Shown here: in pieces, positions 35,471 through 48,400 of the stretch
Layout of the letters: each line of letters starts with the position of its first letter
Numbering within the stretch: position 1 is the first letter of the stretch
Assembly (NCBI GenBank): GCA_021234535.1
Contig: CM037830.1
Location: 14,873,116-14,937,115, forward strand
Direction of reading: 5' to 3'
DNA: 64,000 bases
Origin: Stichopus chloronotus
Lineage: Eukaryota > Echinodermata > Holothuroidea > Aspidochirotida > Stichopodidae
Translations under genes and position numbers: made by a program
The notes under the pieces: generated by a model
Databases searched by the model: none
What the model was told of the DNA's origin: nothing
Seen by the model: only the letters and a program-made list of their open reading frames with translations

Positions 35471-37089
35471 ACACCTGTAAAACCTCACCTTATTTCATAA
35501 CACATTCCAAGGGTATATAAGTTATGACATGGTGTGCAACTGAACCTTCAGTGTAACGTAAATCCAACTTCCCCTTTTAGGCTACAACGCAACATCACAA
35601 ATTTGCTACTCTTTAAGACAAGTGAAGTGGTTCATTTCTTGTGTACAACACTGGCCATTCTTTGCTGACGTAGGAGTCACAATTTCACTTCTTCAAGGAT
35701 CATAAATTTGTAACAGTGCATTATAGCTTACACATAAACCAAAAGATCCTATGTAATATCCGAAAGCATCCATTTGTCCTTCCAACATTGTCCCCCTAAC
35801 CGTCCACATAGCAAACACATCATTTAAGTTTTCAGTAATTATATAACTTTCACAACACACTTGAAGTCATTCATCAACTTAGAGCAGGATGTGCTGTTTG
35901 AACGTGAAAAATAGCCTCTGTCTTTACTCCTCTCATTCTCTTCCATTTGATACCAGGCTGGAAAACAGCACCTATGCCATGTTTCTTTCAGGAGAAATTT
36001 CATTCATTAGAGTATAAATTACAATAGAAAAAAGAGTGATTTAGTTTTTTCGGCTAAAAAATCAGCAGAACCGGGCCCTGTGATGGATGTACGGCACTGA
36101 AAATAACCTACTGTACAATGAAACTCCTACGCGAACGACTTTCTTTTGGAAAAGATGGTATTTTGGACAAACAGACCTCGGCATGGTAGTTTCTACAGCT
36201 TTTTACGACTGTTAAAAGCATAACTAGTACTTTGATATGCTTCTGAAAACTCAGAAGTAACAGCACATCCTGCTTGAAGGGAGGTTACTGAGCATGCAAA
36301 CCTATACCCCTCTACCCCCAAAAGAAAAACAGTTACAATGACTGTTGCACACTACACCCACTTAGTCAGTAAATCAGATAGCTGAAATTGTCGCAAAGGA
36401 CACAGTGAAGCCATTAGTGTAAATGAGGCAAAGATAACTTGAGCAGTGTCCAACTTAACTGCTATAATATCCACACACGTTTCCCATACTTAAGCAGTTT
36501 TCGTCTATTTAATGACAGACATACTGCAACAATCAACTGTCAAATTACAATCACTCTGATACACTTCGTGTGCTGTGACAAACTTCTCTCAGCTGCTCTT
36601 TCAAGTTTAAACTTACTCTTTTATGAGATGCTCAAAGAGACATTTGACAACATGTGTCCCAGAGTGGCGGCTACTGAGGACATTAAAGGAGCTCACTGAG
36701 TTGATGCACCTTATTTTGTGGAAAGCTTGAACGAAACCATTACATGCCAATACTTCAAACTAGCCTCATTACTCATATACCTATTTCTGCTTTTATGGAA
36801 AGTGTGAGAAATTGTACTGCTTTTATGAACAGAAAGTGCCCATGGTTAATACATTATAGTAAAAAGTGTCTGGTCCCAGACTTCAGTGAGTGATTTTGAT
36901 TGTTTCTTACCCTACCATTATTGCTTCACTTGTGTGACATATGTTCAGAAACTCTTAGTTTAGCCATTTACCATCAACATGTCAGTGATACGCAACAAGT
37001 ATAACAATATATCATGAAATTTGTGAGCCAACTCAATGAGCCTCTTTAAAGTTGACACATTTGATTGTAATACAGGAAATTTCACATGA

Positions 37090-37790
37090 CCTGCTGTAAG
37101 GTTTAAAGCATGGACATGCCACGCTGTATTATCAATGCTGCAGCCACCATGTGACCATAGAAAATAATGTGACTACAAGAATGTGGTATCACATCATGTG
37201 ACACTGTACCAATGGTGGTATACTTGAGCACGAAAATGAGGACATCACATTGTCATGCTGAAATAAATGCTGGCACATTAGATTACAGAATGGGCACATC
37301 ACAATGAAAATAATGCTGGCACAATCAACTATGATAATGGACACATCACACTGTAATACCGTAATAATACTGTCACATGACAAATGATACTGGGCACATC
37401 ACGCAGGACAGATGCTGTCACCCTTGATTACAAGAAATAGGGACTTAACAATGAAATAACGAAGACACACTTGAATAATCACGAAGGGGGCTATCCTACA
37501 GCACTGATGCTGGAAAATTTGATTAGAGAGTTAGGCACATCACACTGACAATACTAGCAAATGTGATTACAGCGATGGACAACACCACCCAGTGATGTTG
37601 CCACACATGGTTACAGAATATGCATGGTACACAATGAGGAGGCTGTCACACTTAGTGACAATGGGCACACCGCAAGTACAATATTAATGTTGAAAACCTG
37701 GATTCGAGAGAAATTGCTGGCATTTGTGACCACAGTAATGGGATCATGACAAAACAGAAATTCTGTCACGTAACTACTAACACATGGACA
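37090..37790. repeat. Decayed ~45-bp minisatellite
   Basis: Repeated blocks contain GATTACAGnAATGGGCACATC, then CACnnTGAnAATAATGCTGGCAC-like sequence. Roughly 12-14 copies with frequent substitutions and indels, so edges are approximate. Confidence 0.7.
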
Positions 37791-40700
37791 CACCACTTCA
37801 ACAGAAGCCATGCAAAGCTTTGAAGCAAAAAGTCATAACAAACAAGAAAACACACACCAACCCTTGCATGTTGCGCCAAATTTGATTTCAAAAAGCTTTG
37901 AAGGAATAAAACCATATCTACATAGACTATCACTGTGTCACATGCCAAGTACCAAGTGCGTAAAATTGACACCCTGAGACAGAAATCTCAATCTGCAGAC
38001 TGACTATGCCAACGGAGTGTTAAGTGCACTCAGGAAAACGGTGGGAGATTTCTAAAATAGTTACGAAACACATTTGGTAAATGACACAAAATACCAAGAC
38101 TCCCTGGAAGATTAAACCACGCACAGGTATCACCTGATCCCAGAACATCTGGCATCACCTGATCTTCCAACCCGAGTTTTCTCTGCACTCTCCACCCAAG
38201 CTTTGGTGTTGGTTCTGATGTCTCAAAACTTGCACACTCTGTTGGCATTACACTGTGTGACACTGGAGAGACAATATTGGCACGGTTTCGTTATCGATGA
38301 CTTGTTCGAGAAGCTTCCAGGGAATGGGTACCAATTCACCGTGGCGACCAAGAGTATGTCAATTCTCAGTCTTGCCTGCAAAGACCGAAACTTTGCGAAA
38401 AGACTGGCCCTAATGAGGGCAGACACATCACAACCTTAGGCAATCATATTTCATTTTCATAAAAGAAAAAACTTTAATTACTTAACAGGTATTCCTGTCA
38501 GCAAAAGCAGGAAGGTGGTTACATTTACACCTTTCAAAGAAGTTGATGAAACTTCATTTTCACTCATTTAACCCTCCCCCCCACTCTCCCCTCAAAAAAA
38601 AAAAGAAACGAGCCATTCCCTTTCAAAGAAAAGAAATGAAAGTTTCAAAGGATGATACAAAAGAATCATGCAAAATATGAGAAACATGAAAAGTAAATCC
38701 TCAATGATGCACAACTGACATCCCATTGCAATGGGCATCATCCTTGACTTAAATAATCGTTAACTCGAGCAGTGTCCAAGGAATGCTCATCACAGAATAA
38801 GATGAGAGTGATAAGGTCAAGGATGAAAAGGAAAGGAGGGGGGGTACATGTTGACAGGCAAATAAAGCCAAAATTTGAAGTACTTCTCATCTAAATTCTC
38901 AATAAGTTTAAATGACCCAAGCTTGTGAGGAAAAAAACCTCAATAACATTAAAAACCCTCCAAGTTCAATGCCCACAAGGAGCTTTACAATTTTCTTCTC
39001 ATAAGAAAAACTTTTAAATTCTACAAAAGTGGACTACAAAATGCCTTGATAAAAGCACTGGGAGAGGACATAATTACTGTTTTTATTTTCCTGAAATGTC
39101 TCAAAAGTGCATGTAAATGATAAAATCTACCAACTTTACAAACCGCTAAATGACAGCTCCAAGAAAATGAAGTTTACCTCCTTTCTTTCCTTCGAGACCC
39201 ACTGCTGGTACAGGTCTTTTAATATATACAAATTTCGAGTCAAATGTACAAAATATACATAGATATTGTACAGAGGGTTTACAAAGATTAGAAAATAAAA
39301 TAGAAAACAATCATAAAGGGGAAAATAAAAGAAAAACTGTGGAATGATTCCTCGTTGCTGATGCTGCCGCTACACCTCATAACATTACATTCTACCAATT
39401 GCAAACTATGTCATGCCTTAAAATAACTGAAAATGTAAAAGAAGAAAAACTGATTTAAAAAAAAAGAAGGAAAAACTGTAAGCTTCATAACTTTACAGGC
39501 TGAGGAAGAGGAAAGTGGAACTCGCAAAAACCTTTCATAACACAGAAATCTCAAATGAAATGTACTGACTGAATGTGGTAAAGTAAATTTTAATAGAATA
39601 AGTCCTAACTTGCTGTTAACAATTAAACTCAAATCCATAAAAGTACTACATTTATCATTGGTCCAATGATGATGGTGAAAAAAGGGGTTCAAAACGTCAA
39701 GAGAAGATGGCTTAACCGGGAAAGAGTTGCCTGTTCAATCCTGATTGATGTGTCACAGACGGACAGAGAGGCATAGCACGTCAAAAAGCATTTAGTACTA
39801 CAGTGACTCTTCTTAGCTCAAATTTTCAATGCAAGAAACATCGTCTTTTAGAGCATTCAAGTCCTATTTAGTTTGTATAAAAGAACCTCCTGCACTTGTG
39901 CATATTTTTCCTCTTCTGTGTGCAGTCACCCTCTGAAATATTGACATAACTGACAGCATGACACGTCATATAATTGTATAGTTTCCAGAGATTGTTTCCT
40001 TCTGGAGGCTGTAACTGTGTATCACAACCAAGATTTAGAAGTCAGGAGCATCTCCTCAGTTATCACCCCAACCCCCTGGGTTTTTTGACGACGTTTCCAT
40101 AATTACCGACCATATTTAGATACTGCAATGCCTTCCACCAGAATCTGAGCAAAGCTTTAAGTATCAAGTCTTGAAATGCTTCACTGTTAGTGCTCATCAA
40201 GATAACCAGTGTTTGCATCCCCTACATCCCCCTACATCCCCCCACCCCACCCCACCCCTCATGGCATTCTCCTGCTAGACATCAAACCAAACATTCGTCA
40301 GTTTAAAAGCAAATAAAAAACCAACTGGAATTCTAAAAGGTAGTAAAATGTTGTTTATGTACAATTCTATAAAACAACTAGTTTGGCAAAAAACAAACTC
40401 TGAGGAATGAGTCTACTCTGAAAGCTACGATACCAATCTATCATTATTGTAATGCTGACTACTATTAGCTCTCAATTGCATTAGACGATTTATTTACAAA
40501 TTTAATTCAAAAGTTGCACTTCAAAACTAATATGAACTTCAACCATGGCAGGGTCATTCCGTTAAAAAATACAATGACAAAAGGTCAACTATACGAACTA
40601 GTCAAAAAAAAAAAAAAAATAGAAGAGGAATGACAGCAACACTAGGCTACATTGTCAATTCGAAAGTTGTGCAGCTGTCCCATTTTTGCCAGTGTAGCAT

Positions 40701-42119
40701 GGAAACACAGACCGGCTTTGAAACTTCTCCCTTCAAGAGACTTCAATTCAGCTGTCTGGCATGGAAATATAAAAGATGCTGCACTTGACATTCCTGTTGA
40801 TGACCAAGCGCAAACTTTAAACATGTAGGACAGCAAAGGAATCAACTCATGAGACTATGAATAATTCATAAGATTACTATAAATGGCATCACACCTGTTC
40901 CTTCCATAATTGGCAAAGATTCGTTATATCACATTTAATTGTTTGCTGAAGAGTTCAAACCAGTGTAGAAACATGTCACTACTACCCTTTTACATTGGTA
41001 AAGTAGTTTAATAACCTCCACCCACTGCCCCATTGTATCTTAAAAGGTGGAATTTGGTTCGAAGCATATTTACTGCAAAATAACTTCCAAATCATGAAAA
41101 CCCAAATTTTGGAACTGCGAAATTGTTGTCTTTCGATTAAAAGTGTTGATAACGAGTGGCAAACTCGCGATAAAATGTGAGCACGATATATCACAGTCTG
41201 CTCAATTTTCTTTGTACAATTTCACTAAGTTAAATGGCAATCACATATGTTTCATGTGACATTGGGCAATTAGTGATTTGCTTACATCATCAAAGCCATC
41301 CCTGAGGTGTGTCTCTCTCTGTCTCCTGCACTGATAATTAAGCCTGCATCATATTCAAGATCTTTCACACCGTGGTGATCTGGTCCACCCTACTACTTCA
41401 GAAGAGTTGATTCATGCTGGCACAATCAAGTTTCACATTGGCTGGAATCTGGTGGAGATGAACACTTGGGGATTCTTACCAGAGATGCACAGTTTTGGTG
41501 GCTGGATATGCCCTACCATGCTATCCACTTTGTCAGTCTGTCTGAATGTATATCACAAGCCTCTTGAAATCAAACTAAACAAAACCAGATTGAATCTTCC
41601 CCAAAAAAGGAATCAAGATGTGAGTTGAATCAAACCTTTGGTTCTGAGGCAAAGAATGTGATGCAGACTTTACGACCAGAGTAACGGCAATGTATTCCAT
41701 CATTTTTTTTTTTTAGGATTGTAAAGCTGACTATGAAACAATCTCTATTGACATGACTCAGTGAAATCAACAAGCTGACCCCACACAGTGATCACTGACT
41801 ATGAACAGCATTTTAAAACACCATGCTCTATACAGAACAGACTGTGTGTTTCATCTGAATTATCCAACCAGCCTGCATGAGGAGATTCCTTTGCAAACCA
41901 GAGCCGAAAACTGCTTTGGCAAGCTGTCCCTAAAAGGGTGCTTTGATTTGGGATAAATACTTAAAGCATTTGCTTTTAAACTATTAAATATCAACCTTCC
42001 ATTCAACCTTTCCATTGCTACATTCTTTCACACTCTTAAACACTGCCATCGGCGACACTACGACGTGATAACTCAACATTATCTCCCAACTTCAGTGGCA
42101 AGCTACCGGGACTTGACCC

Positions 42120-42446
42120 TCATCGCATCTTTTTACCCCAGAAGTCATCTCTCCTCTTCTTGGCTCTTTCTAACACCTCTGAAGCCAGTGAAATGCTTGA
42201 ATTGGTTGACAGACGATGACAGCGAGAGATCGTCGCTGTCCCGTTCGTAGCGGCCCTTTTGAGGGATCTCGATACCATTTGGTGAAGGCGGTACCTTCCC
42301 TGGGGTGCCGTTGGAAATAAATGAACTCGGTCTATCATCCGTGTCAACTCGCCGAGAGGCTACCTTTGCAGCTTGTTCTCTTGTCTGAGGGTAAGCTGTC
42401 TGTGGCCTGCCGTGAATACTGGCAGATGTTGGACGATTTAATGGTC
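42120..42446 (-). CDS. MDM1: MDM1 last exon (apparent frameshift)
   Basis: The acceptor TGTTTCGTCACCAG lies at 42447 and above. In the frame delivered by the previous exon it reads GPLNRPTSASIHGRPQTAYP and on to ERDSDDLSLSSSV, then stops at 42145-42147. The conserved C-terminal motif, SLASEVLERAKKRRDDFWGK, is in the next frame and stops at 42120-42122. The switch would be near 42195-42225. Confidence 0.8.
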
Positions 42447-45400
42447 CTGGTGACGAAACAGGGCAGTGTATTTGTAATGAAAGGTTAACCAACACTGAAC
42501 TGTGAATAAACTGAAGAATAATTCATGACTGAGGGTTTATGCAAGCGATGCACGGGTGTGCAGCAAGGGTGCATCCAGTGATAGCATTAACACCAAAGAG
42601 TGCATTATCCTCTATTAAAAACGAAGCCTGAGAAAAGGAAAACACGACTAACAACATCAATTACGTCTGTGTGTGATACACAAATTATCGCCATTGTTTG
42701 GTGTAAAATAGAAGACAACAAAACACTGTTGATCTATGTTTTGTGTTCTCTTTACTTCATAGCAAATGCAGACACTACGTGTTTCTCTATATGTGTGTCT
42801 TCTCATGATTTCATAGCAAATGCAGACAATTTGTGTGTCTTCTCTTTACTTCATAGCAAATACCGAAAATTTTCTCTGTATATGCATCTTCTCAATTACT
42901 TCATAGTAAATGCAGACACTATGTGTTCGTCTGTGTGCTTTACCGTCATCCATGCTGAAACTATTCATCCACAATCCTTTGTTACATATGCACACACCAA
43001 AGTGTTGTGGTCTTTGTAACTCACATAATATGTAACACACTCAATGAAGGATACAGTGTGGTGGAGAATTGGAAAAAGAACAATGCAAGTGAATGTCCAA
43101 ATTGCTGAAGATAACACTTTAACTCTTTCAACCTACCATCTTTGAGGTTGTAAGTCCTCCCCTTACTCAGCTCTTCCTTGTTCGCAGCTGTCAGTGGTGG
43201 TTCTCTCAAATCTGACTTCTCTGCAGCTGCTGTTGGTTCTCGGTGGTGCCCCGCCCAAGTCTTTGGTGGTTCCACCTTCGTTGGCATGACTGGCATAGCA
43301 AAACTGGTTTCAAAATAATTATTGGAATGTCTCTGAAATGTTGCAGCAGGATGCTTGTGTGGTGGACTCAGTGGATCCGGATCATGTGTCTTCTTCCCTG
43401 CGATTGGAGAGTTCTCTGTCTGTGTGATGTCCTGAAATGTCCATGAAGGTACAAACACAAATCAATCAACCAATTGAACAGCTGGCAGTTTCGATGTTAG
43501 TGAGACTGTTCTTGATCCAAGAAAGAAAACGGGGACATAACTATTTCCATTTCTACTTCAACATAGCTGAGATGTTCTTCTTAAGTTGACTTTCGTTTAG
43601 CATGACGCACGGATACTTTACTCTTCCTTTACAGTAACTTAGTGCTAAGAAAATATGCAATATGTGTAGGCCTAGCATGTACCGTTTGCATGATTTTACC
43701 ATCATGATGGAAAATAGCTGCTTCATTAGCCATAAGACAGTAACCGCCACTGTGTACTGTGTGCGAGGTTAACCCCGATCATTAACAGCGATGAATAATT
43801 ATTCATAGTAATGCCAATAATTTTCAACAGTCCTGCAAAGTATTAAAAAATACCAGTATCCACACAGATTCTGCTGCAGGTGCTGTGGGTATCGTTACTG
43901 CGAGTACTGGTACTTACTTGGGTAACAGGATACCGCCCAACCCTACTCAGGGGTACCAAAGATTATGACAGTAATAACATATCAGGTACTGTCCATCTGG
44001 GGACACCAATGATGATGATAATGCGATGTAACAGGTACTCCTAAGGGGTACCAAAGATAGTGATAACATATCAGGTGCAGTACATCTGGGGATACCAGCG
44101 ATGATGATAATGCAGTGTAACAGGTACTCCTAAGGGGTACCAAAGATAGTGATAACATATCAGGTGCAGTACATCTGTATATATCAATGAAGAGCAGAGG
44201 ATAGTGGCCAATGTGCAGTTACATCTGAAGTCTCCATACTTGTTTTATGTTATCCATCAATATTCTATTACATAGACGATATGTTTCCATTGGCACAAGG
44301 CTCTGGAGAGAATCTCCTTCAATAAAACACAATCTCACCCTCTTCGATGGGTCTCTGGGAGGCGTTTTGGGTACGGTCGAAGCACGGTCGAGAGTCCTGT
44401 CCTCCTCTTTACTGCTAAGGCTGCTATGGTTGTAGTTATCGTCATCTTCATCACTATCGTACTCAAATGCTTTGGAAATACCTCCTGGCACGATAGTCTC
44501 CACTCTCTCTGAAAGAGACAAACGGATTACTTTCAGACAAGAACAGTCGATCCAGAGAAACTTCAAAGCCAACGGTGGTAATGTATTGTATAAGTATTAT
44601 CTCTCACTTTTGTTAATCACTTTATTTACTGCTCAGAATATTTGGACACCTAAAAGTGCCACATTATAATAATGACACCAATGCTATAGTATAACGACAC
44701 CAATTCTAAAGTAAAGTCGGATAGTCTTGCAAGTGATCACCTGTGGTGCTCCATAAGGAAATTTGACACCACCTAAAAATTAAACAACGCATACTCACAG
44801 AAAGGAGCACAATGATCTTCTACAAATGGTCTGTTCTTGGCTTGTACCACCAGATTATGACAAATTTACTATGTTGCGTTAACTTTGAGCACAATGCCAG
44901 CTTTTTGGAATTTATTTTTATCTGAGGGCATGTTCCAGACCAGCGTTTCCTCTGAGAAATTATCCATTATTAAGTAAATATGCTGAATATGAAAAATTTT
45001 GTCTGACTAGAAATATAAACTTTCATGGAACTCTGCATGCGTAGGACAGGCACTTTTGTTAACACTGTATCAGTTTTAGGGACCAAACTGAAACTCTCCT
45101 TTATTCCATTTTTTCCCACAAACATTAATGCACTACATTGACAAACCATTGCGTCATAGTTGCTCAGCAGAAACACTGGTCCAGACAGATACGAAGAATC
45201 TGAAAATATTTTCAAGCAGTATTTCCATACACCTACCGGCTGAGACAACAGGCGCCTAAATTGTAAGTTTGTCAGCCAGAGACAAACTGATAAAGATCCA
45301 TCACTTTCCCCTGTCCCCTCCCCACAAAGTGTTGCATATAAATTCAACAAAATCAGTCCAAATGGGTGACTGAAGCAGTTCCTTGCTCAGTAAAATCCTT

Positions 45401-48400
45401 TCCCTATAATTGTACAAAAAATTAAAGTAACGGATATTAAAAGTGACTTACTGTTCAGAATGTAATACTGACTAAAAAGTAATTAACCTTGCTGAATCGG
45501 AAGTGACTATTCTCTTCATTTCAACGGACCTCATTCACAACTCACCTTGGGCAGGATTTCTGACAGAATTTATGTTCTGCCTGCCTTCGCCGCTCGTCCT
45601 TTGAGACATTGCTGCTCGGGTGGGGGCAGTCCTTGGCCTGGGGTGGACATCTTTCCTTCTCGGTGGGGATGTCAATATTGCACCACCTGATAACAAAACG
45701 ATACTTCACGTTACCTTCACAGAAATTCAGGTTATGTTTGTTGAAAAGTAACCTGCGGAGCTTAGAGCCACACAAAATGATGAGAGGTATACTACTATGT
45801 GATAGAAAGAAATATCAATGGTAGCTGTGAACAAAGATAATATTTCTTCAAAGCAGTCTAAATTTGACAAAACTACAGTTATTGCCAAACACTACACATT
45901 TTGACAGTTTGTTCACATCATCAAAACACAAAGGAGCTGAACTACAATAAGTGATCTTCATATGCTAGCCATGTCCACAGAAACTTTATTCAAAATTATA
46001 ACCAAATTAACGGCTGAAATTTTGAGGATGTACTCCTTCCTCCACTGGGCTCTTTTAGTCAAACCACTGTGTGGAGATTATTAGCCCACCTGATGCGGGG
46101 GTGGTTTTATCAAGATGATGCCGTTGTTTCTGAACACCGCTCTCCAGCCTGGGCGTCGGCAGTCTCCCTTCTCCTGACAAAACACTCAGCTCTTCAGAGT
46201 TATCAGATATGGAGCCTCTGTAACCGTCTGGCGTGGGAATGCTGCCGTAGCTGTATGAAGAGGAAAGTATATCCACATGTCTCTGCTAAACCAGTATGGA
46301 ATAACAAGAAAGCCAAGAGGCTTAGTGATTCCTTGCCACTAATACATGCACTTCCATTAATTTTTTTCTCAAGTTGCAGTTTACTGTAGTAACCACAGGA
46401 TATACCAGATGATGCCATTAATACTGCACACCATTTTCCAATACCTGCTGTATGCATGTAATGTAAGATAACACTGGTGGCCAAGACTTCTCCAGCCTGC
46501 ACAGTGGTAGCCTAGGTACAGTACAAATTTCCCAGGAACAAGAGATATACTCATATGACAGTTGAAATGACTGCCAATTATATAAACTACATAAATTCCT
46601 CCATCTACCCCATCATATGACCAAGTAATAACTTATTTATCTCTATTGCACACTAAGACTTTTCCCTAATAGAAATCTTCCCTGTGCAACTGTCTCCACT
46701 TCAGAAAACAAATCTATTCTACATTGTTTGATGACAGAAGGAGGGGCGTATCTCAGATAATGATTCCTCTGGGAAAGATAAGGGTCAACTTTTCTCCCAT
46801 TTTCCACAGAGGTCATTGGTCAATCACCATTTTCAGATCCAAACAAATGTCTCAGGTGGAATTAAAAGCCAATTATGGCTTTGAAAACTAAGTGAGCACT
46901 TTTAACTGTCAAAACAACAGTAATAAATATAAGAAGCATGATACCAAATACTGTACCGCTGAACTGGGGACTAAATAGAAACTGAAAGGTGTATTGTACC
47001 TGCTGAACTTAACCAAATTGGGCTTTTAGATACTTTACAGATGCTTTCAGACATACAGTACTTTATCAGAAACCAGCATGATGCCAGCTGAAGATCCATA
47101 GATGTAGTTTCATCATTATATGTCAAAGACTTGTGAAATTAGTTCAGCAACTACACTTTATTACCTAACTGACAGGTAAAAGTTTTCAAATTGGAACTTC
47201 CTAAATGTGCAAGCATTGCCAGTCTTTGCTTGGAAGGGAGCTCAAATACCTTCCATCCATAGCAAAAGACAGAAGGAGAGAAACATCAGCAAAGGTCTTA
47301 ACACTTTGTACTCAAGGACCTCAGATGACCTTTGACCCACATCAAAACTTAAACCAGTAATTATATTTATATACTCCATCTCAAAAGAACAACTTTAAAG
47401 TGTGAAATTTATCTCCCCTTTGTAAATATTAAAATTATCTCCTCCTTTGTAAATAGTGTGTTTACAAGTTTTTTTCATGTTACGACCTCTGATGACCCCA
47501 CATGACCTCTGATCACAAGACACACCCCCACCTTATTTACTTAGAAAGTCCTACATACCCTAGAAGGTCAAAGTTTGTGCAATGTGCAGTTCATGAGGTA
47601 CTGCAAACATGTTTTGTCTATAGTCTGTCTGCAGATGACCTCTGGTGACCTTTGACATCCACCAAAATCAATCCCAATCAAGATCTTTAAATGTTCTCAC
47701 CACACACTGACTTTGGACTCTCTTGCACATTCCCTTCAAAAGATAGAGTGTTCACAAGCTTTTCACATTATGACTTCTGATGACCCCAGATGACCTTTGA
47801 CCTACAAGAATACCCTCACAATCTCACTTACTTACAGGGCAGTACATACCACCCAAGTTTGAAAATGATGCAACTTGTCGTTTCTGAGATACTGCAAACA
47901 TAGTTTGTACACATTCTGCCGGATGGTGACCTCAAATGACCTTTGACCTCCACCGAAAACAATCCCAGCCGAGATCTTCATATGTTCTATCAACACACCA
48001 ACTTTGATTCACCTTGCACTTTCCCTTCAAAAGCTAGAGTGTTCACAAGATTTTGCTCACACACATACATACACACACACACCCACACACACGCACATAC
48101 ACCGAATCACCATTGCAAAGATTCCTTGCCCGCCTTCGCCAAGGAATAAAAAAGTATTTGAACAGGCTGAATGCAGAGACAGATACCAGTACACACTGCA
48201 ATATGGGCACAATGAAATCAAAGATAACAGTTATATCATTTTATCTAACCTGTAATACCACCAATCATTCAATCATCAATAGTCATCCATCCACCCCCCC
48301 CCCTTGATCATCAACTACATGAGATTTTCATCAATGGACAGCAACCGTCCAATGAGAGGCTAACTAAATCACATAACTTTTCAGTGCTATCCAAAGTTAG

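Larger units (their letters stand above)
34030..42119. other. Eight-kilobase region without a supported gene; possible long 3' UTR of MDM1
   Basis: No spliced or family-like coding sequence was found on either strand. Reading the minus strand downstream of the MDM1 stop, AATAAA signals occur near 40490, 39080 and 34110-34115. Between them lie two decayed tandem arrays (35000-35470, 37090-37790), purine-rich stretches around 38580-39480 and a C-rich run at 40220-40258. G/C homopolymers, frequent before 34000, are absent. All or part could be MDM1 3' untranslated sequence or a non-coding RNA; this is inference. Confidence 0.45.
47310..48056. repeat. Tandem repeat (~145-bp half-units, ~290-bp higher order) carrying DR1 sites
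   Basis: Anchor phrases such as AGTGTTCACAAG or its variants recur at about 47455, 47745 and 48036, roughly 290 bases apart. TGACCTTTGACC-type words recur at 47326, 47503, 47646, 47791 and 47937, the last four 143-146 bases apart. The array runs into a CA-rich tract. It lies in the MDM1 intron between 46250 and 48494. Confidence 0.8.

Noticed and set aside
38030..38440. Overlapping open frames on both strands
   Set aside because: No splice sites, domain or codon signal distinguishes either strand; left as non-coding.
42600..43019. 139-codon plus-strand frame in an MDM1 intron
   Set aside because: The apparent repeats (FIANAD-like) come from the four-copy tandem repeat in the DNA, which happens to lack stops.
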